A DNA stretch of 64,000 nt, from NCBI RefSeq assembly GCF_022870885.1, contig NZ_CP091509.1, forward strand, positions 1,674,001-1,738,000. The letters run 5' to 3'. The notes under the pieces were generated by a model, which saw only the letters and a list, made by a program, of their open reading frames with translations, was not told where the DNA came from and made no database searches. Made by a program: the position numbers and the translations under genes. Source of the DNA: Neisseria dumasiana (GTDB lineage: Bacteria > Pseudomonadota > Gammaproteobacteria > Burkholderiales > Neisseriaceae). Every line of letters starts with the position of its first letter. The stretch's first letter is position 1. Shown piece by piece: positions 9,701-19,071 of the stretch.

Positions 9701-11004
9701 AGCGGACGGGAACGAAACATTTCGAGTACGACAAACTGGGCAGAATTACCCAAGCGGGCAACGAACGCTTCGCCTTCGACCCCGCGCACAATATCCTGTC
9801 CACCAACGGCCAAACCGTTTCAGACGGCCTCAACCCCGTTACCGACAACCGCCTGAAACACTACAACGGCATCAGCTATTATTACGACGACCTCGGCAAC
9901 CTGATTCATAGAGAACTGCCAAACGGCGAGGTGCAGAACTATTTCTACGATTTGCACGACCAACTGGTTAAGGTGGAAATCTTTAAGAAAGACGGCAGTA
10001 AAGAAACGTGGGTTTATACTTACGATGCTTTGGGCAGACGGGTAAGCAAAGGCCGTATCAAAACGGAGAGCAGTAACGAAGTTTCAGACAGGCATTCAAC
10101 AGATCATGCCTGTCTGAAAACAGAGAACAGCAAAGATATTTTAGACAGCGAAATTGCCTTCCTGTGGGACGGCAGCCACTTGTTGCAGGAACAAAATTCA
10201 GACGGCCTCTACACTTACATCTACACCGACCAAGATTCTTACGAACCGCTGGCGCAAATCCGTGATTGGACAAACGAAGAAGAAACCGAACAAAGCATCC
10301 ATTATTTCCACTGCGACCAAATCGGCATACCAAGAGAGATGACCGATAAAAACGGTAATTTGTTGTGGTTCGGGGATTATTACGGTTGGGGTAAGCTGAA
10401 GAGCGAAACCAACATAACGGAAACAGCGCATCAGCCGTTTAGGTTACAGAATCAGTATTGCGACCAAGAGACGGGGTTGCATTACAACTTCTTCCGATAC
10501 TATGAGCCTGATGCGGGTCGGTTTGTTAATCAGGATCCGATTGGGTTGTGGGGTGGAGATAATTTTTATCAGTTTGCATCTAATACTCAAGTATGGATCG
10601 ACCCATATGGATTAAACCCAGTTAATCGAATTACTGGACAAGCTGTACAAAAGGCAAGCCAATTACCAATAGTCCGTCCTGGTACACGAGGTTGGCAGCA
10701 AGCAATAGAAGCTCTTAGAAAAGATGGAAGAGGTGATGTTAGAGTTGCAAACATGGAAGACGCAAAAAAACTGATGAAAGATGCAGAACTGAGGATGGAT
10801 AGAAGAAAGATGTACACATCTACACCTTATGAAAAAGGGTATGAAGTTCATAAACCTCAACCTGGAAAAGACAGGCAGGGAAATTATTGCAAGGCTAAAG
10901 AACGTTGGGAAAAAGGAGAATCGGAAGTAGGAAATGATTTACCCCATATAAAATGGAAAAAGCCTGGCAAGCAAGGACAAGGGCACATATTTTTTGAGGA
11001 TTAA
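6760..11004 (+). CDS. PAAR-like/Rhs polymorphic toxin, copy 2 (identical to copy 1)
   Basis: The 1,414-residue product is identical in sequence to copy 1, including the PAAR-like tip, YD shell, core cleavage motif and 128-residue toxin tip. The 5' context (AGGAG and start) is also duplicated. Because the complete adaptor gene is not repeated, this copy would rely on the single DUF2169 protein encoded at 150. Two intact identical toxins are unusual: Rhs loci more often keep one active tip plus silent, divergent tips. This suggests a recent amplification or a dosage advantage. An assembly error cannot be excluded from sequence alone. Confidence 0.93.
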   Translation: MAINKIARKSSKFRVVFMVPDFCWPPPPAPPQVPPIPFPLFADLGGAKTVAKDVKINRKPAFVFKASKTNRTYGDEIALPGRKGVLSRTATKPAWPIMHSSSVKIRKRYIVRAGDMFHMNNKYKKKLPPKPCISCKAAAAVGRPVNPIHGLKFLENETDFAFEGLMPLVWNRSYYSDQDGTGWLGEGWSIPGSRRIIRDAAGLAYIDDQGRLFPLPEVDEDDEEPVLFESEQIWFSKNSDGHYVIASLNGSVSLRFAPLAVSEDDPNGDNCAELPLVAVEDANGNHQRFIYHPLTGLPQYIIDGNGRVFYLHFGNVADENSPKLRLLSVSLLDALPAVGAAAQVGAALVRYEYSSSGDLLRVIGRDGVVKRSFTYQNNLMVSHTDAAGLTAYYEYSHYTPTGKVLRNWTSLGEEWRFTYHDGYTEVTDVLGRTEQYHYDYNNELTKRVFADGSTNIMERDSLGRLLSHTDAMGRVTRYQYSNEGQIETIVRPDGAMLHFDYDDSYRLIRKSDAEGHYDSYTYDEAGNLLTHTDPLKHTTRFEYAGNGLLLSVTDPKGSTTEYHYDHNNQPDLITDCSGYQTKLAYTPEGQLARITDALGQHTEYHYDANRNLTLALYPDGSKETFRYDAADRLTAHTDGEGHTTAYEYGQDGLPTQRTNALGHTFGYHYDQARRLIGLTNENGARYRFAYDVLDRLVAESGFDHKLTAYHYNAGNELVQQNEYGDDASVAAKLMAQYGGQPVKSTDRTPLSDGLKDKTPLRITEFQRDILGRLKHTLAHDNTGNTQETAYHYDLNGNLVRAANRHGITCFDYNAGGQLIGQHQWEVPTKEENEQNGLPETDWRDPQYDMLFLPQTQSIRYHYDFNGNRTTTVLPDGRQINYLYYGSGHLHQINLDGEVVSDIERDKLHREIQRTQGALTSRYELDPLGRLKKQIAALDSLSESGKTAIGAGYIPARMHGQTAVKRSYGYDKTGNLLHSTDQRTGTKHFEYDKLGRITQAGNERFAFDPAHNILSTNGQTVSDGLNPVTDNRLKHYNGISYYYDDLGNLIHRELPNGEVQNYFYDLHDQLVKVEIFKKDGSKETWVYTYDALGRRVSKGRIKTESSNEVSDRHSTDHACLKTENSKDILDSEIAFLWDGSHLLQEQNSDGLYTYIYTDQDSYEPLAQIRDWTNEEETEQSIHYFHCDQIGIPREMTDKNGNLLWFGDYYGWGKLKSETNITETAHQPFRLQNQYCDQETGLHYNFFRYYEPDAGRFVNQDPIGLWGGDNFYQFASNTQVWIDPYGLNPVNRITGQAVQKASQLPIVRPGTRGWQQAIEALRKDGRGDVRVANMEDAKKLMKDAELRMDRRKMYTSTPYEKGYEVHKPQPGKDRQGNYCKAKERWEKGESEVGNDLPHIKWKKPGKQGQGHIFFED

Positions 11005-11007
11005 GTT

Positions 11008-11457
11008 ATGAAAGAATTTATTTATGAAAAAATTATAGATGAAGGTCAAGCTAAAAAAATTATTCGCCGATTAATATATACTTTTTTTAAAGGAAATATT
11101 TATAAAAAGAAGATTATGATGGAAGGGAAATTACAAGATAAAACTTTTTTCTCTTTTAAAAGACCTTTTAGTTCTGATGACGGGAAACTAAGTAGTCCTG
11201 ATGAATTACATAAGATTTTCCCACAAGATGAACTGTATGTACTTAGGCATTATCGCTATAAAGACAATAACGAACCTTTATTTTTAGAGTTAAGCAGCAA
11301 GATTCAATTGGACTTGGAAGACGTAGACTCAATAAATTTTTATGAATATTCCTATATTTTTGATAAACAATTTTCATACTGTTTTTTTGTTACTGATTCC
11401 ACTACGAGCAAAGACGGGAAAAGCATAGCGATATTAAAAAAATATGAGCCTATTTAA
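11008..11457 (+). CDS. Candidate immunity protein, copy 2
   Basis: Identical to the 149-residue protein at 5594-6043, with the same three-base spacing after the Rhs stop and the same AT-rich composition. It has no recognised family, and its immunity role is inferred from position. Duplication together with its toxin keeps the toxin-to-immunity gene ratio at one in units 1 and 2. Confidence 0.7.
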   Translation: MKEFIYEKIIDEGQAKKIIRRLIYTFFKGNIYKKKIMMEGKLQDKTFFSFKRPFSSDDGKLSSPDELHKIFPQDELYVLRHYRYKDNNEPLFLELSSKIQLDLEDVDSINFYEYSYIFDKQFSYCFFVTDSTTSKDGKSIAILKKYEPI

Positions 11458-11517
11458 ATTTTATTCAGTTTTAAATTTACAGGAATTTAATCTTACCCTA
11501 TAAAGATTTTGTAATTT

Positions 11518-11548
11518 AAGGTCGTCTGAGAATTTTTCAGACAGCCTT
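11518..11548. terminator. Degenerate uptake-sequence hairpin, unit 2
   Basis: Exact repeat of the imperfect inverted pair at 6104-6134, displaced by 5,414 bases. It follows the second immunity gene and precedes the next unit junction. Confidence 0.5.
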
Positions 11549-11565
11549 CCCATTTTCTACCCAAA

Positions 11566-12114
11566 CCTGTGCGCGATCCTGCCGAAAAAGCCGCCCCCGA
11601 AGGCTTCGGCTTTATGCCGCGCTACTTCGCCCAACGCGCCAAACATACCGGCACCGCCGACGCCCAATGGATTGAAAACCGCGCCCCGCTGCTGCCTGAA
11701 GATTTTTCTATGGCGTATTGGAACGGCGCGCATCCCTCGCTGCAACTGCCCCATCTGAAACCCAATCATATTTATGAACTCGGTTTCACCGGCATGGTGC
11801 ATTCCTTCCAAGCGCCCAACCAGCACTTTACCGTCGAACTGCCGGTAGAAACCGTGTTCGTCCATGCCTATACCGCGGCCAATCAGTCTTTGTGCAAAGA
11901 TATGGTGCTGGATACCGTGTTTGTGGATGTGGAAAAACGGCGGATTAACTGTAACTACCGAACCTCTTTTGCGGAAGAGCTGGAAATCGCCTCGTGCCAA
12001 CTCAGGTTTATCGCGCGGCACGAACGGGGAGACCAAATCGCAGCCGCCCAAGCCTGCCGCGATTCGCAAACCGAATTTATCCCCATACCGCCATCACTAA
12101 CGGCACACGCATAA
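11566..12114 (+). pseudogene. DUF2169 adaptor, 5'-truncated copy in repeat unit 3
   Basis: Identical to the fragment at 6152-6700. It keeps only the C-terminal 181-182 codons, again entered from the AT-rich junction with no convincing ribosome-binding site. It is counted as a duplicated gene remnant. Confidence 0.85.
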
Positions 12115-15100
12115 ACCGATTGATTTCCGACCGCAAACCGCTTTAAGCAGATTACCGAAACAGGAGCATATTCATGGCCATCAACAAAATCGCCCGTAAG
12201 AGCAGCAAGTTCCGCGTGGTGTTTATGGTGCCCGATTTCTGTTGGCCGCCCCCGCCCGCTCCGCCGCAAGTGCCGCCGATTCCTTTCCCACTGTTCGCCG
12301 ATTTGGGCGGCGCTAAAACCGTTGCCAAAGACGTTAAAATCAACCGCAAACCCGCCTTCGTCTTCAAAGCCAGTAAAACCAACCGCACTTACGGCGACGA
12401 AATCGCCCTGCCCGGCCGCAAAGGGGTGTTGTCGCGCACCGCCACCAAACCGGCCTGGCCGATCATGCATTCTTCTTCGGTTAAAATCCGCAAACGCTAT
12501 ATCGTCCGTGCCGGCGATATGTTCCACATGAACAACAAGTATAAGAAGAAACTGCCGCCCAAGCCGTGTATTTCCTGTAAGGCTGCGGCGGCAGTCGGCC
12601 GCCCGGTCAATCCGATTCACGGGTTGAAGTTTCTGGAGAACGAAACCGACTTCGCCTTCGAAGGCTTGATGCCTTTGGTGTGGAACCGCAGTTATTATTC
12701 CGACCAAGACGGCACCGGCTGGCTCGGCGAGGGCTGGAGCATACCCGGCAGCCGACGCATCATCCGCGATGCGGCGGGCTTGGCCTATATCGACGATCAG
12801 GGGCGGCTGTTCCCATTGCCGGAAGTAGATGAAGACGATGAAGAACCGGTGTTGTTCGAGAGCGAACAAATCTGGTTCAGCAAGAATTCAGACGGCCATT
12901 ATGTGATTGCGTCGTTAAACGGTTCGGTGTCGTTGCGTTTCGCGCCGCTGGCGGTGTCGGAAGACGATCCGAACGGCGACAACTGTGCCGAACTGCCATT
13001 GGTGGCGGTGGAAGATGCCAACGGTAACCATCAGCGCTTTATCTACCACCCGCTCACCGGACTGCCGCAATATATTATCGACGGCAACGGACGGGTGTTC
13101 TACCTGCACTTCGGCAATGTGGCCGACGAGAACTCGCCCAAATTGCGCTTGTTGTCGGTATCGCTGCTCGATGCCCTGCCCGCTGTCGGCGCAGCCGCGC
13201 AGGTCGGCGCGGCGTTGGTGCGCTACGAATACAGCAGCAGCGGCGATTTGCTGCGCGTTATCGGTCGCGACGGTGTGGTCAAACGCAGTTTCACCTATCA
13301 AAACAACCTGATGGTGTCGCACACCGATGCGGCGGGCTTAACCGCCTATTACGAATACAGCCATTACACCCCCACCGGCAAAGTACTGCGCAACTGGACT
13401 TCGTTGGGCGAAGAATGGCGTTTCACCTATCACGACGGCTACACCGAGGTAACCGATGTCTTGGGGCGCACCGAACAATACCATTACGACTATAACAACG
13501 AGTTGACCAAACGGGTGTTCGCCGACGGCAGTACCAATATCATGGAACGCGACAGCTTGGGCCGTCTGCTCAGCCACACCGACGCAATGGGCCGCGTTAC
13601 CCGTTACCAATACAGCAACGAAGGCCAAATCGAGACCATCGTCCGCCCCGACGGCGCCATGCTGCATTTCGACTACGACGACAGCTACCGCCTGATCCGC
13701 AAAAGCGATGCCGAAGGCCATTACGACAGCTACACCTACGACGAAGCCGGCAATCTGCTCACCCATACCGACCCGCTCAAACACACCACCCGCTTCGAAT
13801 ATGCCGGCAACGGTTTGCTGTTGAGCGTTACCGACCCCAAAGGCAGCACCACCGAATATCACTACGACCATAACAACCAGCCCGACCTGATTACCGACTG
13901 CTCCGGCTACCAAACCAAACTGGCCTACACCCCCGAAGGGCAGTTGGCGCGCATCACCGATGCCTTGGGCCAACACACCGAATACCATTACGACGCCAAC
14001 CGAAACCTCACCCTCGCCCTTTATCCCGACGGCAGCAAAGAAACCTTCCGTTATGATGCTGCCGACCGCCTGACCGCCCATACCGACGGCGAAGGCCACA
14101 CCACCGCATACGAATACGGCCAAGACGGTCTGCCGACACAGCGTACCAATGCGCTGGGCCACACCTTCGGCTACCACTACGACCAAGCAAGAAGGCTCAT
14201 CGGCCTCACCAACGAAAACGGCGCCCGCTACCGCTTCGCCTACGACGTGCTCGACCGTTTGGTGGCCGAAAGCGGTTTCGACCATAAACTGACCGCCTAC
14301 CACTACAACGCCGGTAACGAACTGGTGCAGCAAAACGAATACGGCGACGATGCCTCCGTAGCCGCCAAACTGATGGCGCAATACGGCGGCCAACCCGTTA
14401 AAAGCACAGACAGAACACCGCTTTCAGACGGCCTTAAAGATAAAACCCCGCTCAGAATCACCGAGTTCCAACGCGACATCTTAGGCCGTCTGAAACACAC
14501 CCTTGCCCACGACAACACAGGCAACACTCAGGAAACCGCCTATCATTACGACCTTAACGGCAACCTCGTCCGTGCCGCCAACCGGCACGGCATTACCTGT
14601 TTCGACTACAACGCAGGAGGCCAACTTATCGGCCAGCACCAATGGGAGGTACCGACTAAAGAAGAGAACGAGCAAAACGGCCTGCCGGAAACCGACTGGC
14701 GTGACCCGCAGTACGATATGCTGTTTTTACCGCAGACCCAAAGTATCCGTTACCATTACGATTTCAACGGCAACCGCACCACCACCGTATTGCCCGACGG
14801 CCGCCAGATCAACTACCTGTATTACGGCAGCGGCCACCTGCACCAAATCAACCTCGACGGCGAAGTCGTCAGCGACATCGAACGCGATAAACTGCACCGC
14901 GAAATCCAAAGGACACAGGGTGCCTTAACCAGCCGCTACGAATTGGATCCGCTAGGCCGTCTGAAAAAACAGATTGCCGCGCTCGACAGCCTGTCTGAAA
15001 GCGGCAAAACAGCCATAGGGGCGGGTTACATACCCGCCCGCATGCACGGCCAAACCGCGGTCAAACGCAGCTACGGCTACGACAAAACCGGTAACCTGCT

Positions 15101-15631
15101 CCACAGCACCGACCAGCGGACGGGAACGAAACATTTCGAGTACGACAAACTGGGCAGAATTACCCAAGCGGGCAACGAACGCTTCGCCTTCGACCCCGCG
15201 CACAATATCCTGTCCACCAACGGCCAAACCGTTTCAGACGGCCTCAACCCCGTTACCGACAACCGCCTGAAACACTACAACGGCATCAGCTATTATTACG
15301 ACGACCTCGGCAACCTGATTCATAGAGAACTGCCAAACGGCGAGGTGCAGAACTATTTCTACGATTTGCACGACCAACTGGTTAAAGTGGAAATCCAACG
15401 CAAAGATGCCGACGGCAATTGGCGCAAAGAAACTTGGGGTTATACCTACGACGCGTTGGGCAGAAGGGTCAGTAAAGGCCGTCTGAAAACGGAGAACGCT
15501 AACGAAGTTTCAGACAGGCATTCAACAGACCATGCCTATCTGAAAGCCGAGAACAGTAAAGATATTCTAGACAGCGAAATTACCTTCCTATGGGACGGCA
15601 GCCATCTGTTACAGGAACACAATTCAGACGG

Positions 15632-16713
15632 CAGCGGATTCAAATTTGAAGTGCAACTTTCCACAACAGAAAAAGGCCAGTATGCGGTAGCATACGGCCT
15701 TTCCTGCAAGAAAGATTGCATATGAGCTACACACAACTGACCCAAGACGAACGATACCACATCCAATACCTGTCCCGCCACCACAGCATCAGCGAAATCG
15801 CCAAACGGCTTAACCGCCATAAAAGCACCATCAGCCGCGAAATCAAACGGCACTGCCCGCAAGGGCAGCAATACAGTGCCGAAAAAGCCCAACAGCAAAG
15901 CCGGCTTACCAAGCAGCGCAAAAGAAAGCCCTATAAGCTCCATTCGCAGCTGATCCAACACATCGCTACCCTCATCCGCCGCAAACTCAGCCCCGAGCAA
16001 GTGTGCGCCTATTTGCACAAACACCACCAAATCACACTCCACCACAGCACCGTCTATAACTATCTGCGCGACGACAAAAGCAACGGCGGCACTTTGTGGC
16101 AGCATCTCAGAATATGCAGCAAATCCTACCGTAAACGCTACGGCAGCACATGGAGCAGAGGCAAAGTACCCGACCGCATAGGCATTGAAAACCGACCCGC
16201 CATCGTCGACGAAAAATCCCGTATAGGCGACTGGGAAGCCGACACCATCGTCGGCAAAGATCAGAAAAGCGCATTATTGACACTGGTCGAACGGGTTACC
16301 CGCTACACCATTATCTGCAAATTGAAGAACTTCAAAGCCCAAGATACGGCCAATGCCGTCATTCGGGCGCTGAGGGCGCATAAAGACAGGGTGCACACCA
16401 TCACCATGGATAACGGCAAGGAATTCTACCGCCACACCCGAATAGCCAAAGCATTGGCGGCTGAAACCTATTTCTGCCGTCCTTACCGTTCTTGGGAAAA
16501 GGCGCTGAATGAAAACACCAACGGACTCATCCGCCAATACTTCCCCAAACAAACGGATTTCCGCAACATTAGTGAGCGGGAAATACGTAGGGTTCAGGAT
16601 GAGCTGAACCACCGGCCAAGAAAAACACTTGGCTATGAAACGCCAAGTGTTCTATTCTTGAATCTGTTCCAACCACTACTGCCTGAGTGTTGCACTTGAA
16701 ATTAGAATCTAAG
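15632..16713 (+). mobile_element. IS1655-like element (IS30 family)
   Basis: The ends are imperfect inverted repeats: GATTCAAATTTGAAGTGCAA on the left and GATTCTAATTTCAAGTGCAA read inward from the right. Comparison with the uninterrupted Rhs copies places the insertion inside a coding uptake sequence (CAGACGG | CC), with an apparent GG target duplication (15630-15631 and 16714-16715). The element is about 1,082 bp with one transposase gene, consistent with IS1655 of Neisseria. It looks intact and may be active. Confidence 0.88.
15722..16699 (+). CDS. IS30-family transposase (IS1655-like)
   Basis: This 325-residue DDE transposase has an N-terminal helix-turn-helix (YTQLTQDERYHIQYL ... SISEIAKRLNRHKSTISREIKRH). 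The rve-type catalytic core has Asp in GDWEADTIVG, Asp in TMDNGKEF and Glu in the ALNENTNGLIRQYFPK segment. The ATG at 15722 is preferred over the TTG six bases earlier because it begins the usual MSYTQLTQDER N-terminus of this family. No frameshift or stop is seen, so the enzyme looks functional. It sits inside the third Rhs gene in the same orientation. Confidence 0.93.
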   Translation: MSYTQLTQDERYHIQYLSRHHSISEIAKRLNRHKSTISREIKRHCPQGQQYSAEKAQQQSRLTKQRKRKPYKLHSQLIQHIATLIRRKLSPEQVCAYLHKHHQITLHHSTVYNYLRDDKSNGGTLWQHLRICSKSYRKRYGSTWSRGKVPDRIGIENRPAIVDEKSRIGDWEADTIVGKDQKSALLTLVERVTRYTIICKLKNFKAQDTANAVIRALRAHKDRVHTITMDNGKEFYRHTRIAKALAAETYFCRPYRSWEKALNENTNGLIRQYFPKQTDFRNISEREIRRVQDELNHRPRKTLGYETPSVLFLNLFQPLLPECCT

Positions 16714-17068
16714 GGCCTATATACTTACATCTACACCGACCAAGACAGTTATGAACCGCTGGCGCAAATCCGTGATTGGATGGATGCAGAAGGCAAAAAC
16801 CAACAGCAGACCAACTACTTCCATTGCGACCAAATCGGTATTCCGAGAGAAATGACCGATAAAAACGGTAAACTGCTTTGGTTCGGCGAATACGACGCTT
16901 GGGGCAAACTAGTTAAAGAAACCAACGTAACGGGAAGCGCGCACCAGCCGTTCAGGTTGCAGAACCAATATTGCGACAGCGAAATCAGCCTGAGACCTTT
17001 GCAAAACCCTCAAAAATCCTCTAAATTCCCACTCACATCAAACTCCGAGAATTTAGAGGATTTTGTTC

Positions 17069-18076
17069 ATGAGCAGCTTTTTACACACCGACGCCCTCAA
17101 CCACATCGAAAAACATCTCGACCGCTTCCCACTCATCAAACTCGACCGTATTCTTGACCGGACACCCATCGAACAATACCTCACCGGCCGCAAAACCCGC
17201 TACGTGCGCGACAACGGCGGCCGTCCCGCCTATCCCCTGTTATCCATGTTCAAAGCCGTCCTGCTCGGCCAATGGCACAGCCTCTCCGACCCTGAACTCG
17301 AATACAGCCTCATCACCCGCATCGATTTCCAACTCTTCTGCCGCTTCGACGACTTTTGCATTCCCGACCACAGCACCCTCTGCCGTTTCCGCAACTGGCT
17401 GGCGCAAGACAACACCTTGGCCGAACTACTGGATCTGATTAACCGCCAACTGACTGACAAGGGCTTAAAAGTAGAAAAAGCATCCGCCGCCATCGTTGAC
17501 GCCACCATTATTCAGACGGCCGGCGGCAAACAGCGTCAGGCCATCGAAGTGGATGACGAAGGCGTTGTCTGTGGCGAAACCACCCCCGGCAAAGACCCGG
17601 ATGCCAGGTGGATCAAAAAAGACGGCCGCTTCCATCTGGGCTACAAACAACACACCCGCACCGATGCGGACGGCTATATCGAGAAACTGCACATCACCCC
17701 GGCCAATGCTCATGAGTGCAAACACCTGCTGCAATTACTGGCGGACATCGCAGAAGGCAGCACCGTCTATGCGGATAAAGGCTACGACAGCCGGGAGAAC
17801 CGACAACATTTGGCAGCGTGCGGCTTGAAAGACGGCATCATGCAAAAAGCACACCGTGGCTGCCCATTAAGCCAAGAGCAGAAAATCCGCAACAGCCGGC
17901 TGGCGAAAGTGCGCTATGTGGTGGAACAAAGCTTTGGTACGTTGCACCGCAAATTCCGCTATGGCCGGGCAGCCTATTTTGGGTTGGGCAAAGTGAGAGC
18001 GCAAAGCCACCTGAAGGCGATGTGTGTGAACCTGTTGAAGGCGGCCAACAGGATAGGTGTGCCTGTTGCTGCCTGA
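17069..18076 (+). CDS. IS5-family transposase (IS1106-like)
   Basis: This 335-residue protein has a DUF772-type N-terminus (IDFQLFCRFDDFCIPDHSTLCRFRNWL) and a DDE core: Asp in AIVDATIIQTA, Asp in VYADKGYDS and Glu in RYVVEQSFGTLHRKF. The start is the ATG at 17069, preceded by AGAGGA. The TTG two codons earlier is less likely. The frame is uninterrupted and the length is normal for the group, so the transposase may be active. Confidence 0.92.
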   Translation: MSSFLHTDALNHIEKHLDRFPLIKLDRILDRTPIEQYLTGRKTRYVRDNGGRPAYPLLSMFKAVLLGQWHSLSDPELEYSLITRIDFQLFCRFDDFCIPDHSTLCRFRNWLAQDNTLAELLDLINRQLTDKGLKVEKASAAIVDATIIQTAGGKQRQAIEVDDEGVVCGETTPGKDPDARWIKKDGRFHLGYKQHTRTDADGYIEKLHITPANAHECKHLLQLLADIAEGSTVYADKGYDSRENRQHLAACGLKDGIMQKAHRGCPLSQEQKIRNSRLAKVRYVVEQSFGTLHRKFRYGRAAYFGLGKVRAQSHLKAMCVNLLKAANRIGVPVAA

Positions 18077-18152
18077 ACAGGCAGGCAGTGCCTCATAATG
18101 AGGCACTTTAAGGGGAATTTAGGGGTAGCTTGTCTACTTTTTACGCAAAAAA

Positions 18153-18182
18153 AGCCGGAACATGATGAAGCATGTTCCGGCT
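18153..18182. terminator. Hairpin at 3' end of the IS1106-like element
   Basis: AGCCGGAACATG and CATGTTCCGGCT form a 12-bp perfect stem with a short ATGAAG loop inside the element, downstream of its transposase. It probably limits read-through into or out of the element. Confidence 0.6.
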
Positions 18183-18213
18183 GTTTGTTGGCGTGGGGTT
18201 TTGCAAAGGTCTC

Positions 18214-19027
18214 AGCTTTTTTAAGTTTAAACTAATACGTTCATGATTGTAGTAATGGATGTAATCATTGATCACCGTTGTCAGCTCGGCCACCGATAGC
18301 GTACCTTCTTCATGGAAGCTTTCCGTTTTCAATGTGCCGAAGAAACTTTCCATCGGCCATTGTCCCAGCAGTTGCCTTTGCGCGACATACTTTGCACAAT
18401 CCCGTTCTCAGCCAATTTCGCCCGATAAGCACAGGTGCGATACAGTACGCCTTGGTCGGAATGCAGCAGCGGTGTTGCCCCTTTCAGACGGCCGAATGCG
18501 TTATCCAGCATTTGCGTTACCATGTCACCGTTTGCTCTGCGGCTTAAAGAATAAGCCACAATCTCGCGATTGAACACATCCAATATCGGCGATAAGTACA
18601 GTTTGCCGTCTGTGCATTTAAACTCGGTCACATCGGTCAACCACTTATCTCGCGATTTGACGGCACTGAATTCACGATTGAGAATGTTTGCCGCAGCCTC
18701 CCCTATGGCCTGCGGGCGGCAGGTTCTTTTGCTGCGGACTTTGGCTTTCAACCCCAATAAACCCATAATGCGCCTGGCTTTCTTTTTGTTCCACGACAAT
18801 ACGGCGGCAATCCGCCGTTGGCCGTAGCGGCCTTTGTATTGGCGGTATACTTCGCCCACTGCGGTTTTGGCCGCAGCATCGGGGTCGGGTTTGCCGATAG
18901 GGTAATGGAAACTGCTTTTGGGGATGCCGGCACTATGCAGCAGATATTTCAGCAGGTGTTTCGCCCTCAACTTTTGAACGGTTTCGCAGCTTTGGCGGCG
19001 TTCTCTTCCTTTTGGGGTGCAGTTCAC
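18214..19027 (-). pseudogene. IS3-family transposase orfB remnant, frameshifted and truncated
   Basis: Read on the minus strand, the first 230 or so residues are an IS150/IS3-type OrfB: HTH_21 region (AGIPKSSFHYPIG ... KGRYGQRRI), then rve core (WLTDVTEFKC ... LHSDQGVLY). At CWDNG-RWK the frame shifts near 18350. The next frame continues with MESFFGTLKTESF ... YIHYYNHERISLNLKKL until the IS1106-like end at 18213 cuts it off. OrfA is absent and the 5' side ends at about 19027 against an IS30-type terminus. It is a dead element trapped between other insertion sequences. Confidence 0.85.
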
Positions 19028-19071
19028 CTTTTTCTATTGTGGAAAGTTGTATTTCAAATTTGAATCCGCTG
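19027..19071 (-). repeat. Solitary IS1655-type left end
   Basis: On the minus strand these 45 bases match the left terminus of the IS1655-like element at 15632-15676 with about three mismatches. The outer boundary is again followed by a GG/CC dinucleotide. The rest of that element is absent, so this is a leftover end adjoining the IS3 fragment. Confidence 0.7.

Larger units (their letters stand above)
738..15385 (+). repeat. 5,414-bp tandem repeat array of Rhs toxin-immunity units (about 2.7 units)
   Basis: Unit 1 runs 738-6151, unit 2 6152-11565 and unit 3 from 11566. Equivalent starts are spaced exactly 5,414 bases apart (Rhs starts at 1346, 6760, 12174). Each unit holds the 3' half of the DUF2169 gene, a full Rhs gene and an immunity candidate. 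Units 1 and 2 encode identical Rhs and immunity proteins. Unit 3 matches unit 1 up to 15385 and then diverges abruptly. At the unit junction, the AT-rich intergenic end of one unit abuts the middle of DUF2169 with only a few bases of shared sequence (CCAA then CCTGTGCG), so the duplication looks like an illegitimate or microhomology-mediated event that was later amplified. Confidence 0.95.
12174..16991 (+). pseudogene. PAAR-like/Rhs toxin copy 3, interrupted by an IS30 element and lacking its tip
   Basis: The first 3,212 bases match copies 1 and 2. From 15386 the sequence switches to a related but different Rhs core (QRKDADGNWRKETWGYTYD instead of FKKDGSKETWVYTYD), so this unit once carried a different C-terminal module. 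The frame is broken by an IS1655-like element at 15632-16713. Rhs coding then resumes at about 16714 (GLYTYIYTDQD ... PFRLQNQYCDSE) until an IS1106-like element cuts it at 16992. The DPxGL cleavage motif, toxin tip and immunity gene are gone. The read-through frame would give a 1,183-residue toxin-less product. Confidence 0.9.
16992..18213 (+). mobile_element. IS1106-like element (IS5 family)
   Basis: It is bounded by perfect terminal inverted repeats GAGACCTTTGCAAAACCC at 16992 and its complement ending at 18213, the typical ends of neisserial IS1106-type elements. One transposase gene and a 3' hairpin lie inside. The left neighbour is the Rhs copy 3 gene and the right neighbour is an IS3 transposase fragment. 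No flanking target duplication is visible, so the element has probably taken part in a deletion or recombination that joined two unrelated flanks. Confidence 0.88.

Noticed and set aside
288..15227. Long minus-strand open frames (up to 351 codons) antisense to the DUF2169 and Rhs genes
   Set aside because: They are mirror frames of GC-rich YD repeats, have low-complexity Val/Gly-rich products, repeat with the array, and lack ribosome-binding sites.
1346..15725. The repeat array as a CRISPR-like or satellite structure
   Set aside because: The units are 5.4 kb with full genes, and there are no short repeats with unique spacers.
18268..18573. Plus-strand ORFs over the IS3 remnant
   Set aside because: They are antisense to the recognisable transposase and contain no domain.
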